NCBI RefSeq assembly: GCF_047238125.1
Contig: NZ_JBDFMH010000001.1
Coordinates: 1,240,001 to 1,304,000 of the forward strand
Source of the DNA: JBDFMH01 sp047238125
Lineage (GTDB): Bacteria > Pseudomonadota > Alphaproteobacteria > Sphingomonadales > Sphingomonadaceae
Length of the DNA stretch: 64,000 nucleotides
Direction of reading: 5' to 3'
A program made the translations under genes and the position numbers. Below, one piece after another: positions 1 through 9,483 of this stretch (its first letter is position 1; each line of letters opens with the position of its first letter). Below the pieces are notes generated by a model. It did not search any database and was not told where the DNA came from. It saw only the letters and a list, made by a program, of their open reading frames with translations.

Positions 1-210
1 CCAGGCATTGAGCGGGCCGCTGGTGTTATTTTGGGTATTGGTGCCCGAGATGGTGAGCCCCAGCGAAGCATATTGCGTGCTGATCGCCGTGCCGGTGCTC
101 GGCAGGGTAGTGCCGTTCGGCAGCTGATCGAAGTTGATGATCGTCGCGGCTGTCGCGGGCATGGCAGCCGCCAGGGCGATTCCCACGGCGATCGTCTTGA
201 GAAAAGGCAT
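1..210 (-). CDS. Exported PEP-CTERM-like protein, 3' part cut by window edge
   Basis: The first 70 residues of a secreted protein are visible; the gene runs off the left edge. The start (MPFLKTIAVG) has an AGGGG Shine-Dalgarno six bases upstream. Residues 1-22 form a classic signal peptide (Lys, then an Ala/Val-rich stretch ending PATAA). The mature part begins INFDQLPNG and contains a G-L-T-I-S-G-T stretch, a pattern I associate with PEP-CTERM secreted proteins of proteobacteria. The diagnostic C-terminal sorting signal lies outside the window, so the family is a guess. Function unknown. It is transcribed divergently from the sirtuin gene. Confidence 0.6.
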   Translation of the reverse strand, partial: MPFLKTIAVGIALAAAMPATAATIINFDQLPNGTTLPSTGTAISTQYASLGLTISGTNTQNNTSGPLNAW

Positions 211-404
211 GAAAGTCCCCTGTTTCGAGCATCAGCCGTGACATGGCTGTTCTGCACTACATCGCATCACAGGATGATGGGCCAAACAAGGCCGCATTTA
301 CCGTTTCTTAATGTTGCCGAACCTTCACCTGCATCAGAATCGGACAGATCGGTCAGCGGCGCGCGATCTTTGCCGCTCGCCTGGTGATCGCCTATCCTGA
401 TGAG

Positions 405-1106
405 ATGAAGACGCATCGTAACATCGTGGTCCTGACCGGAGCCGGTATCTCGGCCGAAAGCGGCCTCGCCACTTTCCGTGGCCCCGACGGACTTTGGGAA
501 GGGCACCGGGTCGAGGACGTCTGCACACCCGAAGCGCTGGCGAAGGACGAGGCGCTGGTGCAGCGCTTTTATGATGCACGGCGGGCGGCGCTGGGTTCGG
601 TCGAGCCGAACGCGGCGCATCTGGCGCTCGCACGGCTCGATGCCGAATGGGCAGGCGAACTGCTGATCGTCACCCAGAATGTCGATGACCTGCACGAGCG
701 GGCCGGCACGCGACGGCTGACGCACATGCATGGCGAGCTCAAATCGGCGCTGTGTCGTGCGTGCGAGGAGCGCTCGCCGATCGCAGGGGATCTGATCGAT
801 GGCCCACCCTGCCCCGCCTGCGGCACGCCTGCAGCGCTGCGGCCCGATATCGTGTTCTTCGGGGAAATGCCTTACCAGATGGAGCGGATCGAAGCTGCGA
901 TCCAGGACTGCGACCTATTCGTCTCGATCGGAACATCGGGCGCGGTCTATCCGGCCGCCGGCTTCGTGCAGCTGGCAGGCGCTGTCGGTGCGGAGACGCT
1001 GGAGCTGAACCTCGAGCGATCCTCCGGCAGCGGCTGGTTCGACGTCTCGCGGCAGGGGCCGGCCAGCGTGCTGGTGCCCGATTGGGTCGCCACGCTGATC
1101 GGCTGA
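405..1106 (+). CDS. cobB: NAD-dependent protein deacylase, Sir2/CobB class III
   Basis: Removes acyl groups from lysines using NAD+, giving nicotinamide and O-acyl-ADP-ribose, in the cytoplasm. Visible are the NAD-binding GAGIS at the N terminus, the Q-N-V-D-D-L-H motif, the catalytic His in M-H-G-E, and a zinc ribbon with two Cys pairs (CRAC and CPAC). The FYDARR segment carries the Tyr/Arg pair that marks class III sirtuins with desuccinylase or demalonylase activity, as in E. coli CobB. I chose ATG 405 (MKTHRN), which fits the family start; a GTG at 384 would add seven residues. Length (233 aa) is normal. Confidence 0.9.
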   Translation: MKTHRNIVVLTGAGISAESGLATFRGPDGLWEGHRVEDVCTPEALAKDEALVQRFYDARRAALGSVEPNAAHLALARLDAEWAGELLIVTQNVDDLHERAGTRRLTHMHGELKSALCRACEERSPIAGDLIDGPPCPACGTPAALRPDIVFFGEMPYQMERIEAAIQDCDLFVSIGTSGAVYPAAGFVQLAGAVGAETLELNLERSSGSGWFDVSRQGPASVLVPDWVATLIG

Positions 1107-1135
1107 GCTTGCCTTCGCGGCCGATCCTGCCTAGG

Positions 1136-1263
1136 GCCGCACCGTCATTTGGGGAGTAGCCAGCCGCCATCCAGCATGGCGGGCGCGCGCATCGACATAC
1201 CCGGCCGAGAGGCTGCGGTGCGCGCGGGGCCGGAACGGCCCGGGCGAGACCAATGGCATCGGC
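1136..1263 (+). ncRNA. yybP-ykoY manganese riboswitch upstream of mntP
   Basis: The leader of mntP contains the hallmark blocks of the yybP-ykoY (Mn2+) riboswitch in order: TTTGGGGAGTAGCC at 1148-1161, CGACATACCCGG near 1193, and GGGCGAGACC at 1242-1251. The closing helix can be drawn by pairing GCCGCACCGTCATT (1136-1149) with AATGGCATCGGC (1252-1263). Binding of Mn2+ is expected to switch on the exporter. The region 1264-1330 would hold the expression platform. An ATG at 1253 that would extend the mntP frame lies inside the aptamer and is unlikely to be a start. Confidence 0.85.
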
Positions 1264-1330
1264 TTTCCGCACGGTCGGGCGGGAAGGACGATGCTGTTGG
1301 CTGGTTCTCGCTCGACCCCGGATGCTGCCG

Positions 1331-1879
1331 ATGCTGACTTTCCTGATCCTTTCGCTGGCGCTGGCCATGGATGCCTTTGCCGTGGCTATCGTGCAGGGCG
1401 CCAGCGTGCGCTGCGGTGCTGCGGGCGCGGCCCGGCTCGGGCTGGCATTCGGCGCGGCGCAGGCGGCCATGGCAGGCCTTGGTTGGGCGCTGGGCGCATT
1501 CGCTGCGGGCTGGATCGCGAGCGTCGATCACTGGATCGCATTCGGCTTGCTCGGGATCCTCGGCCTCCGCATGATCCGCGAAGGCTTTTCCCCGGCGGAT
1601 GATGCCGCGCCCGCACTGCTCGGCGGCACCGCGTTGCTGGCCGCAGCGCTCGCCACCAGCATCGATGCCGCTGCCGCCGGTGTCACCCTGCCACTGATCG
1701 GGCTGCCGGCGGCGGTGTCGCTCAGCGCGATCGGTATCGTTACCGCGCTGCTGAGCTTCGGGGGCACGCTGTTCGGTGCGCGACTGGGCGCGGCGTTCGG
1801 CAAGCGTGCGGAAATTGCGGGCGGGCTGGTCCTGGTCGGGCTCGGCATCAAGATCCTGATCGAGCATCTCGCCAGTTGA
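1331..1879 (+). CDS. mntP: Manganese efflux pump MntP
   Basis: Inner-membrane exporter of Mn2+. The 182-residue protein has six hydrophobic segments in two repeats. Each repeat carries the family signature around a conserved Asp: LALAMDAFAVAIVQG near the N terminus and LATSIDAAAAG in the second half. The start MLTFLILSLALAMDAF matches family members; an upstream in-frame ATG at 1322 is possible, and the longer extension to 1253 overlaps the riboswitch. Control by the leader riboswitch at 1136-1263 is strongly suggested. The gene converges on era with only three bases between stops. Confidence 0.92.
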   Translation: MLTFLILSLALAMDAFAVAIVQGASVRCGAAGAARLGLAFGAAQAAMAGLGWALGAFAAGWIASVDHWIAFGLLGILGLRMIREGFSPADDAAPALLGGTALLAAALATSIDAAAAGVTLPLIGLPAAVSLSAIGIVTALLSFGGTLFGARLGAAFGKRAEIAGGLVLVGLGIKILIEHLAS

Positions 1880-1882
1880 ACG

Positions 1883-2776
1883 TCAGTCTACCCAGTCGAG
1901 CCCGATCTCGCGATAGAGGCCGCGATCCTCCTCCCATTTCGGGTTCACCTTGACGTGCAGGAACAGGTGCACCTTGCGGCCCAGCAGATCGGCTAGCTGG
2001 GTTCGCGCGCGGCTGCCGATCTCCTTCAGCCGGGTGCCGCCCTTGCCCAGGATGATCGCGCGCTGGGTATCGCGCGCCACCAGAATCTGCTGGTGGATCG
2101 CAACCGATCCGTCCTTGCGCTCCTCATATTTCTCGGTCTCAACCGCGCTGTCATAGGGCAGCTCGGCATGAAGCTGCAGATAGAGCTGCTCGCGCGTGAT
2201 CTCCGCCGCCAGCATCCGGTCGGTCGCGTCGGACACCTGATCTTCGGGGAAATGCCACGGCCCCTCGGGCACGCGCGCGGCCAGCGCCGCCTTCAGGTCG
2301 GCAATGCCGTCACCGGTGGTGGCGGATACCATGAAGATCGCCTCCGGCTCCAGCGCGGCCTGCAGCTTTACCGCCAGCTCGAGCAGCTTTTCCTTCGCCG
2401 TCGCATCCACCTTGTTCAGAATCACGAGCTTGGGTTCGGGCCGCGCCGCCAGCTGCTCGACCAGCGGCGCGATCCGCTTCGTCAGCCCGGTGCTGGCATC
2501 GACCACGAACGCGATCAGATCCGCATCCTGCGTGCCGCCCCACGCCGCCGCCACCATCGCGCGATCGAGCCGGCGGCGCGGATCGAAGATGCCCGGCGTA
2601 TCCACCAGCAGCAGCTGCGCCTCGCCTAGAATGGCGATGCCCATCAGCCGCACGCGCGTCGTTTGCGCCTTGGGGCTCACGATTGCCACCTTCTGGCCGA
2701 CCAGCGCGTTGACCAGCGTCGATTTGCCCGCGTTCGGCGCGCCCACCACGGCGACGAGGCCGCATCTCTCGGTCAT
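1883..2776 (-). CDS. era: GTPase Era
   Basis: Ribosome-biogenesis GTPase that binds 16S rRNA and helps 30S maturation. The 297-residue product has the G1 P-loop GAPNAGKST, G2/G3 elements (AQTTRVR, DTPGIF), the G4 NKVD, and a C-terminal KH domain including ILGKGGTRLKEIG. The start MTERCGLVAVVGAPN overlaps the rnc stop by four bases (ATGA), so the two are translationally coupled. An open frame extends upstream inside rnc but has no coding sense. Confidence 0.97.
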   Translation of the reverse strand: MTERCGLVAVVGAPNAGKSTLVNALVGQKVAIVSPKAQTTRVRLMGIAILGEAQLLLVDTPGIFDPRRRLDRAMVAAAWGGTQDADLIAFVVDASTGLTKRIAPLVEQLAARPEPKLVILNKVDATAKEKLLELAVKLQAALEPEAIFMVSATTGDGIADLKAALAARVPEGPWHFPEDQVSDATDRMLAAEITREQLYLQLHAELPYDSAVETEKYEERKDGSVAIHQQILVARDTQRAIILGKGGTRLKEIGSRARTQLADLLGRKVHLFLHVKVNPKWEEDRGLYREIGLDWVD

Positions 2777-3438
2777 TGCAGTTTCTCCAGCAGCGCGCGG
2801 GCGGCGGCGGTTTCGGCCTCCTGCTTCGAATTGCCTTCCGCCTCGGCCGCCGCCCGGCCCGGTATCTCGACGGTGACGCGAAACGTGGGTTGATGATGCG
2901 GGCCCGCGCGGCCGGCCATCACATAGACGGGCGGGCGGCAGCGATTGGCGGCCGCCCATTCCTGCAGCGCCGATTTCGGGTGGCGGGGCGCCAGCCGCTG
3001 GCCATCCACCAGCCCTGCCCAATGGCGACGCACGAAATCGCGTGCCCCTGCCAGCCCCGCATCGAGGTAAAGCGCGCCGAGCAGTGCCTCGACCGCATCG
3101 CCGACGACATTGTCGCTATGTTGGGCGCCATCGTCCCGTGCCTGCTTGCCCAGCTTCAGTTGGCGCTGGACGCCGATCTCGCGTCCGACCTGCGCGCAGC
3201 TTTCGCGACTGACGAGGGCGTTGATCCGGCGTGAAAGTGCGCCTTCCGGTTCCTCCGGGAACAGTTCGAACAGCCATTCCGCAGCGATCAGGCCGAGCAC
3301 GCGATCGCCGAGGAATTCGAGACGCTCATAATTGGCGATACCGGTGCTGGCATGCGTGAGTGCGCGCGCATAGGGCGCGGCATCGGCCGGCCGATGGCCG
3401 AGCACGCCCGCCAGCCAGTCAATAAAGTCGGATTGCAT
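2773..3438 (-). CDS. rnc: Ribonuclease III
   Basis: Double-strand-specific endoribonuclease that processes rRNA precursors and structured mRNAs. The 221-residue protein shows the RNase III signature ERLEFLGDRVLGL near residue 40, the second acidic cluster (D-A-V-E-A-L-L-G) near residue 110, and a C-terminal dsRNA-binding domain ending in an Ala-rich helix (AETAAARALLEKLQ). It forms an operon with era, a common arrangement in alphaproteobacteria. Confidence 0.97.
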   Translation of the reverse strand: MQSDFIDWLAGVLGHRPADAAPYARALTHASTGIANYERLEFLGDRVLGLIAAEWLFELFPEEPEGALSRRINALVSRESCAQVGREIGVQRQLKLGKQARDDGAQHSDNVVGDAVEALLGALYLDAGLAGARDFVRRHWAGLVDGQRLAPRHPKSALQEWAAANRCRPPVYVMAGRAGPHHQPTFRVTVEIPGRAAAEAEGNSKQEAETAAARALLEKLQ

Positions 3439-3535
3439 GGTGCGCCGATACGCATCGCCGGCCCGTTGGGCAACCGCGCCCGCGCCGGCAGGCGTTGACA
3501 GCCGGGGGCGGTCTTTCTATCTGGCGCGGCTCCGG

Positions 3536-3609
3536 TGCCCCGTCGTCTAAAGGTAAGACTACGGACTCTGACTCCGTCAATTGAGGTTCGAATCCTCACG
3601 GGGCATCCA
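3536..3609 (+). tRNA. tRNA-Gln (anticodon CTG)
   Basis: A full cloverleaf is visible. The acceptor stem TGCCCCG (3536-3542) pairs with CGGGGCA (3599-3605), followed by discriminator T and an encoded CCA (3607-3609). The anticodon arm is ACGGA-CTCTGAC-TCCGT with anticodon CTG. The T arm carries GGTTCGAATCC. The gene is 74 nt long. Confidence 0.96.
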
Positions 3610-3937
3610 GCGAACTTGGTCATCGCTCCGGTCGCCTTCTCGACACGAGACACCGACCATCCCCTCCCCCGGTCAGCCTCCGCAGGGAGCTGCAACACAG
3701 CCTAAGGTGTTATTCAGAAACACAATTCCTCTGAATGATCGCAGTGGACTGCAGGAAGAGCGACACTTTTCTACCTACGGTAATCGCGGCTTGTCTTCGT
3801 CGGATCTACTGTCTGGCCCTGGACAGTAGCTGGCAATGCGTCGCGTGTAGGCGGAGACTTTCGCAACAGCATTGCCAATATTGCCAAATTAGGATCGACT
3901 ACCGGTCAATAAGATAAAGGGGGAGAGCGAGTCGGGG
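3610..3937. other. Intergenic region between tRNA-Gln and the pcs operon
   Basis: About 330 bases with no convincing gene. The stretch is less GC-rich than its surroundings, as expected of a promoter region. It contains a perfect inverted repeat (3806-3829), a direct repeat of ATTGCCAA near 3871-3887, and a purine-rich block GGGGGAGAGCG before pcs that recurs just before mcr (around 9472). It most likely holds the promoter and operator of the pcs-mcr-accA operon. I cannot place -35/-10 boxes with confidence. Confidence 0.6.
3806..3829. promoter_or_regulatory. Perfect 8-bp inverted repeat upstream of pcs
   Basis: CTACTGTC (3806-3813) and GACAGTAG (3822-3829) are perfect inverse complements separated by eight bases. 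The repeat lies about 110 bases before the pcs start, with no T run after it, so an operator is more plausible than a terminator. The regulator is unknown; none is encoded beside it. Confidence 0.4.
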
Positions 3938-6900
3938 ATGACGACGCCTTGCCGTGCGCACCAGCCCGGGCTCGCCGAGACGAATCCTGTCCGTACCCGT
4001 GCGGATTGGGAGGCGATGCGGGCCGCAGCGCTCGCCGATCCGGGCAGCTTCCATGGCGATATCGCGGCGCGGCAGATTCATTGGTTCGCCGACAGCATCG
4101 GCAACGGCGGCGCCTGGCTGTCACGGGCTCAGGATGGCGACTGGCACGGCTGGGACGCGCGGACCGCGCGTCCAATTACCCTCGACCCAGACAGCTTCAC
4201 GCCCTGGACCAGTGCGTTCGACGGTTCGACCCCGCCGCACTGGCGCTGGTTCGTCGGCGGCCGCACCAACGCCGCGTTCAACGAGGTCGATCGACATGTG
4301 CTGGTCGGGCGTGGTCACGAGACCGCCCTGATCTTCGAAGGCGACCGCTGGGATATGGCCGCCGACGGCGGGCGCGGAGCGCCGCTCGACTGTTTTGCGG
4401 TCTCACGTAGGCAGTTGCTGCTGGAAAGCGCGAAATGCGCGCTGGCGCTGCAGGCGCTGGGGCTGAAGGCGGGCGACCGGATCGCGCTCAACATGCCCAG
4501 CATCGTGTCGCAGATCTTCTGGATCGAGGCGGCCAAGCGGCTCGGCATCGTCTACACTGCCGTGTTCGGCGGATTCAGCGACAAGACGCTGTCTGATCGG
4601 ATCGCCGATGCCGGCGCGCGCGTGATCGTGACGTCCGATGGCAGCTACCGCAATGCGCAGGTAGCCGCGTTCAAGACCGCCTATACCGATCCAGCGCTCG
4701 ACAATTACGTGCCGGTGGCGACCGCGCTGACGCTGCTGGCCGACGCGGATCTCGGGCTGGCCGCCGACGACGTAGAGAGCGTGCGCGCGATCGTTGCCGA
4801 GACGCTGGCCGGCGAAGTGACCGTCGAGCGGTCCGATGTGATGCGCGGCGTGGGTCGCGCGCTGAGTCTGCTCGGTCGCGACGGCAGGATCGGTGCAGCC
4901 GAGGCGGCACGGGTGCGGATTGCGGTGGCCACCAGCCTCGTCACGCTGCCGCCGCGGGTCGATGCCGTGATCGTGGTCCGCCATACCGCCCAGCCCGATA
5001 TCGTCTGGCGACCGGAGCGCGACCGGTGGAGTCACGAACTGACCGATGCGGCGCTGGAGACGGTGCTCGACAAGGCCCGGGCGGCCGGCTTCGCGATCGG
5101 CAACGAAGCGGACCTGATGGCCCTTGCCGACACCGAGTTCGTACGCGCGATCTGGGCGTCGTCGCCGCCGCTGCCGGTCGATGCCGATTATCCCTTGTTC
5201 CTGATCTACACATCGGGATCGACGGGAAAGCCCAAGGGGGTCGTGCACGTGCACGGCGGCTACACCGCCGGCATCGCGCATACCATGAAGGTATCGTTCG
5301 ACGCGCGGCCCGGCGACACGATCTATGTTGTGGCCGATCCCGGCTGGATCACGGGCCAAAGCTATCTGATCTCGGCTGCGCTTACGACCGGGGTGACGTC
5401 GGTCATCTCCGAAGGATCGCCCGTCTTTCCGCACGCCGGCCGGTTCGCCTCCATGATCGAACGGCATCGGGTGACGATCTTCAAGGCTGGTGTGACATTC
5501 CTGAAATCGGTGATGGCCGATCCGTCGAACCTGGCCGACGTCCAGCGATACGACCTCTCATCGCTGCGGGTCGCGACCTTTTGTGCCGAGCCGACATCGC
5601 CATCGGTGCAGGCCTTCGGGATGGCGCATGTCGTACCGCGCTACATCAACAGCTATTGGGCGACCGAGCATGGCGGCATCGCCTGGACGCATTTCTACGG
5701 CAACGATGATTTTCCGCTTCGGCCCGATGCCCATGCCTATCCCCTGCCCTGGATCGTCGGCGACGTCTGGGTAGAGGATGCGGACGGCGGCTCCGCCGAA
5801 GCCCCGTTCGTGCGCGACGGGCCAGACGGTGCCGCCTGGCGGCGGGCGGCGGCGGGTGAGAAGGGCGAGATCGTGATCGCTGCCCCCTACCCCTATCTCG
5901 CCCGCACGGTCTGGGGCGACGCCGCAAACTTCCGCGTTGACAAGGGAAACGTCGTCGGCGGCTGGCGAGGCGATCCGGCGCGCTGGGAGGATGGCTACTG
6001 GCGGCGATGGCGCGGTGCCTGGGGCTATACGCAGGGCGATTTCGCCGTGCGCCACGACGATGGCTCCTTCTCGTTCCACGGTCGCAGCGACGACGTGATC
6101 AACGTGTCCGGTCACCGGCTCGGCACCGAGGAAATCGAAGGTGCTGTGCTGCGCGACAAAGCGCTCGATCCGGATTCACCTGTCGGCAACGTGCTGGTGG
6201 TCGGTGCGCCGCACCGCGAAAAGGGGCTGACCCCGCTCGCCTTCGTAGTGCCGGCGGCGGGCCGCCGGCTGAGCCACGAGGACCGGAGACGGCTTGCCGA
6301 ACTGGTCCGCACCGAGAAGGGCGCGGTCGCGGTGCCGGCCGACTTCATCGAGGTTTCGCAATTTCCCGAGACGCGCAGCGGCAAGTATATGCGTCGCATG
6401 GTGCGCGCGCTGGTGGAGGGCGGCGCCGTCGGCGACGTGACGACGCTGCGCAATCCGGAAAGCCTGACCGAACTGAAGACCGCGATCGACGATTGGCAGC
6501 GCCGGCAGCGGCTGTCCGAGGATCAGGCGCTGTTCGAGCGCTATCGCTACTTCCTGATCCAGTACAATGTGGTGGCGCCCGGCAAGCGCGTGGCGACGGT
6601 GACCATCACCAACCCGCCCGTTAACGCGCTCAACGAACGCGCGCTCGATGAATTGGTGATCGTGGTCGATCGCCTGTCGCGCGCCGATGATGTCGTGGCG
6701 GTGGTATTCACCGGCGAAGGTGCGCAGAGTTTCGTCGCAGGGGCCGACATCCGCCAGTTTCTCGACGAGATCCACACCGTCGAGGAAGCGCGCGTCCTGC
6801 CCGCCAACGCGCAGCTGGCGTTCAACAAGATCGAGGCGATGGACAAGCCTTGCATCGCCGCGATCCAGGGCGTGGCGCTGGGCGGCGGCATGGAATTCGC

Positions 6901-9463
6901 GCTGGCCTGCCATTACCGCATTGCCGAGCCGACCGCGCGCTTCGGGCAGCCGGAAATCCGGTTGCGCCTGATCCCCGGCTATGGCGGCACGCAGCGCCTG
7001 CCGCGGTTGCTGCATGGCGCCGACAGAGAATTCGGTTTGCGCAATGCGCTCGACCTGATCCTGGGTGGACGAAGTATCGACGCGGACAGCGCCCATGCGC
7101 TCGGCCTGATCGACTGGCTGGTAACCGACAGCGGGGACGCGGTGACCGCGGCGCACATGCTGGTTCGCGATTTTGTCCTGCACGGCGAGGATTGCCCGTT
7201 CGGCGAACGTTTCGCTTCGCGCCGCGCGGCTGCGAAGCGATCACGCGAGCCGGCCGATGTCGACCTTGCGGCCTCGCTTGCGGACCCGTTCGTCCAGCAA
7301 ATTTGCCGCCAGCTGGAATGGGCGGGACGCGGCCAGGCGCGCGACATGGCGATCGACGCCATCCGCACCGGCCTGGAAGAGGGCATCGATGCCGGTCTGA
7401 GGCGGGAGGCCGATCACTTCGCGGCGGCCGTCGTCGATCCGAACGGCGGCAAGACCGGTATTCGCCAGTTTCTCGAGAAGGTCAGTCCGCCGCTGCCCGT
7501 TCGCCGCGACGGGCTATGGATCGACGACGCGCATCAGACCCGCCGACAGTTGCTAGTGGCGAGCGCTGACCTGCTGCCGGTGGGAGCGCCCTTCTATCCC
7601 GGCATCACGCCGATCCCGCGTAAACAACATGCCTTCGGCATCGCCCGCAGCCGCGAAACTGGCGAGCCCGGTTTCGGGCCGCCCGCGACGCACGAGCGCG
7701 AGCTGATCGTGCCGGTCGAGCGGCCCGATGCCAACGAGGCGCTGGTCTACATGCTGACCAGCGAAGTGAACTTCAACGACATCTGGGCGCTGACCGGCAT
7801 CCCTGTATCGCCGTTCGACGGCCATGAGAACGACTATCAGACGACCGGTTCGGGCGGCATCGGGCTGATCGCGGCGCTGGGCAATTCGGCACGGGCCGAG
7901 GGGCGGCTGAAGGTCGGCGATCTCGTCGCGGTCTATTCTGGGACCAACGATCTCCTGTCGCCGCTGGTGGGCACCGATCCGATGTTCGCCGACTTCGCGA
8001 TCCAGGGCTATGAAACGCCGACCGGCAGCCACGCCCAGTTCCTGGTTACGCAAGCGCCGCAGCTGCATGCGATCCCGCCCGGCCTGACGCTCGAGCAGGC
8101 CGGAAGCTATATTCTTAACCTCGGCACGGTGTGGCGCTGCCTGTTCACGACACTCCAGATCCGCGCCGGGCGTACCTTATTCGTCGAGGGGGCATCGACC
8201 GGGACCGGGCTTGATGCGCTGCGCAGCGCAGTCCGCACGGGGTTGCAGGTGACAGGACTTGTCTCAAGCCCGGCGCGCGCCGCGGCAATCGCAAAGCAGG
8301 GTGCAGTCGGCGCGATCGACCGGAAGGATGCTCGGTTCGCCGATCTCTACAGTGTCGTGCCCGAAGATGCGGAGGCCGCGCGGGCGTGGGAGGCTGCGGG
8401 GGCGACCATCGTGGCCGAATATGAGCGCATCAATGGCGGTCGGCGCGCCGACTATGTCGTCAGCCATGCCGGCGAGACCGCTTTTCCGCGCAGTTTCCAG
8501 CTGCTGGCCGAAGGCGGCACGCTCGCGTTCTACGGGGCGTCATCGGGCTATCACTTCAGCTTCATGGGCAAGCCCGGTTCGGTGCCTCCCGAAGAGATGC
8601 TGGCGCGGGCCGGCCTGCGTGGCGGCGAGGCTGTGCTGATCTATTATGGTCCGCGCTCGACCGACCTGATCGACGAGGCCGGCCTCGAGATGATCGAGGC
8701 CGCACGCCAGCTGAAGGCCCGGATCGTCGTCGCCACAACCACCGACGGCCAGCGCGAGCTGCTGCAGTCGCTTGGGCTGGAGGATGCGATCGAAGGCGTC
8801 GTCAGCCTGGAGGGGATCGCCCGTCGCGAGGGCGCCAATTTCCTGTGGCCCGATACGATGCCGCGCCTGCCCGATGCCAAGGCCGATATCGATGCATTCA
8901 AGGCGGCGGTGCGCGATTATCAGGAACGGGTAATGAAGCCGTTCGGCTCCGCGATCGGCCGCATCCTGCGATCGCCAGACAATCCACGCGGTGCGCCGGA
9001 CGTGATCATGGAGCGGGTGGCGCAGGATACGCTGGGCGTCTCGACCTCGCTGGTCAAACCCTTCACCGGCCGGGTCGTCTTCGCCGAGGATCTCAGCGGG
9101 CGCCGCTTCACCTTTTATGCCCCCCAGGTCTGGACCCGGCAGCGGCGCATCCTGATGCCGACCGCATCGATCCTCGGCACGCATCTCTGCAACGCGTCCG
9201 AAGTGGCACGGATGAACGACATGATCGCCGCGGGTCTGCTCGAAGTGACCGAACCCGAAGTGGTGGAGTGGGCCGATCTGCCGGAAGCCCATCAGGCAAT
9301 GTGGGAGAACCGGCACGCCGGGGCGACCTATGTCGTCAACCATGCGCTTCCCGCGATGGGCCTCAGGAGCCGTGACGCGCTGCTGGAGATGTGGGCGGCC
9401 CAGAACGCATCTGGATTGTCTGACCGGTCACCGACCGGCTTCGAGGGCAACGCGAACAAATAA
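3938..9463 (+). CDS. pcs: Trifunctional propionyl-CoA synthase (3-hydroxypropionate pathway)
   Basis: Converts 3-hydroxypropionate, ATP, CoA and NADPH to propionyl-CoA with acryloyl-CoA kept inside one polypeptide. The 1841 residues fall into three parts. An acyl-CoA synthetase spans about 1-870, with YTSGSTGKPKG near 423 and the C-terminal RSGKYMRR near 815. A crotonase domain spans about 880-1160, with GGGMEFALACHY and GYGGTQRLPRL. A medium-chain enoyl-CoA reductase domain spans about 1250-1820 (SEVNFNDIW at its start). The order and length match Chloroflexus-type Pcs (about 1820 aa), and homologues are known in Erythrobacter. It is followed 20 bases later by mcr. Assignment rests on domain order plus its partner and is strong. 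Confidence 0.93.
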   Translation: MTTPCRAHQPGLAETNPVRTRADWEAMRAAALADPGSFHGDIAARQIHWFADSIGNGGAWLSRAQDGDWHGWDARTARPITLDPDSFTPWTSAFDGSTPPHWRWFVGGRTNAAFNEVDRHVLVGRGHETALIFEGDRWDMAADGGRGAPLDCFAVSRRQLLLESAKCALALQALGLKAGDRIALNMPSIVSQIFWIEAAKRLGIVYTAVFGGFSDKTLSDRIADAGARVIVTSDGSYRNAQVAAFKTAYTDPALDNYVPVATALTLLADADLGLAADDVESVRAIVAETLAGEVTVERSDVMRGVGRALSLLGRDGRIGAAEAARVRIAVATSLVTLPPRVDAVIVVRHTAQPDIVWRPERDRWSHELTDAALETVLDKARAAGFAIGNEADLMALADTEFVRAIWASSPPLPVDADYPLFLIYTSGSTGKPKGVVHVHGGYTAGIAHTMKVSFDARPGDTIYVVADPGWITGQSYLISAALTTGVTSVISEGSPVFPHAGRFASMIERHRVTIFKAGVTFLKSVMADPSNLADVQRYDLSSLRVATFCAEPTSPSVQAFGMAHVVPRYINSYWATEHGGIAWTHFYGNDDFPLRPDAHAYPLPWIVGDVWVEDADGGSAEAPFVRDGPDGAAWRRAAAGEKGEIVIAAPYPYLARTVWGDAANFRVDKGNVVGGWRGDPARWEDGYWRRWRGAWGYTQGDFAVRHDDGSFSFHGRSDDVINVSGHRLGTEEIEGAVLRDKALDPDSPVGNVLVVGAPHREKGLTPLAFVVPAAGRRLSHEDRRRLAELVRTEKGAVAVPADFIEVSQFPETRSGKYMRRMVRALVEGGAVGDVTTLRNPESLTELKTAIDDWQRRQRLSEDQALFERYRYFLIQYNVVAPGKRVATVTITNPPVNALNERALDELVIVVDRLSRADDVVAVVFTGEGAQSFVAGADIRQFLDEIHTVEEARVLPANAQLAFNKIEAMDKPCIAAIQGVALGGGMEFALACHYRIAEPTARFGQPEIRLRLIPGYGGTQRLPRLLHGADREFGLRNALDLILGGRSIDADSAHALGLIDWLVTDSGDAVTAAHMLVRDFVLHGEDCPFGERFASRRAAAKRSREPADVDLAASLADPFVQQICRQLEWAGRGQARDMAIDAIRTGLEEGIDAGLRREADHFAAAVVDPNGGKTGIRQFLEKVSPPLPVRRDGLWIDDAHQTRRQLLVASADLLPVGAPFYPGITPIPRKQHAFGIARSRETGEPGFGPPATHERELIVPVERPDANEALVYMLTSEVNFNDIWALTGIPVSPFDGHENDYQTTGSGGIGLIAALGNSARAEGRLKVGDLVAVYSGTNDLLSPLVGTDPMFADFAIQGYETPTGSHAQFLVTQAPQLHAIPPGLTLEQAGSYILNLGTVWRCLFTTLQIRAGRTLFVEGASTGTGLDALRSAVRTGLQVTGLVSSPARAAAIAKQGAVGAIDRKDARFADLYSVVPEDAEAARAWEAAGATIVAEYERINGGRRADYVVSHAGETAFPRSFQLLAEGGTLAFYGASSGYHFSFMGKPGSVPPEEMLARAGLRGGEAVLIYYGPRSTDLIDEAGLEMIEAARQLKARIVVATTTDGQRELLQSLGLEDAIEGVVSLEGIARREGANFLWPDTMPRLPDAKADIDAFKAAVRDYQERVMKPFGSAIGRILRSPDNPRGAPDVIMERVAQDTLGVSTSLVKPFTGRVVFAEDLSGRRFTFYAPQVWTRQRRILMPTASILGTHLCNASEVARMNDMIAAGLLEVTEPEVVEWADLPEAHQAMWENRHAGATYVVNHALPAMGLRSRDALLEMWAAQNASGLSDRSPTGFEGNANK

Positions 9464-9483
9464 ACCGAGGGGGGAGAGCGACG

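Noticed and set aside
1253..1330. N-terminal extension of mntP from ATG 1253
   Set aside because: The ATG lies in the riboswitch closing helix, and the extension (R/C/W-rich) has no family match; start set at 1331.
2777..3022. Long N-terminal extension of era
   Set aside because: It lies wholly inside rnc in another frame; the ATGA overlap at 2773-2776 gives a canonical Era start.
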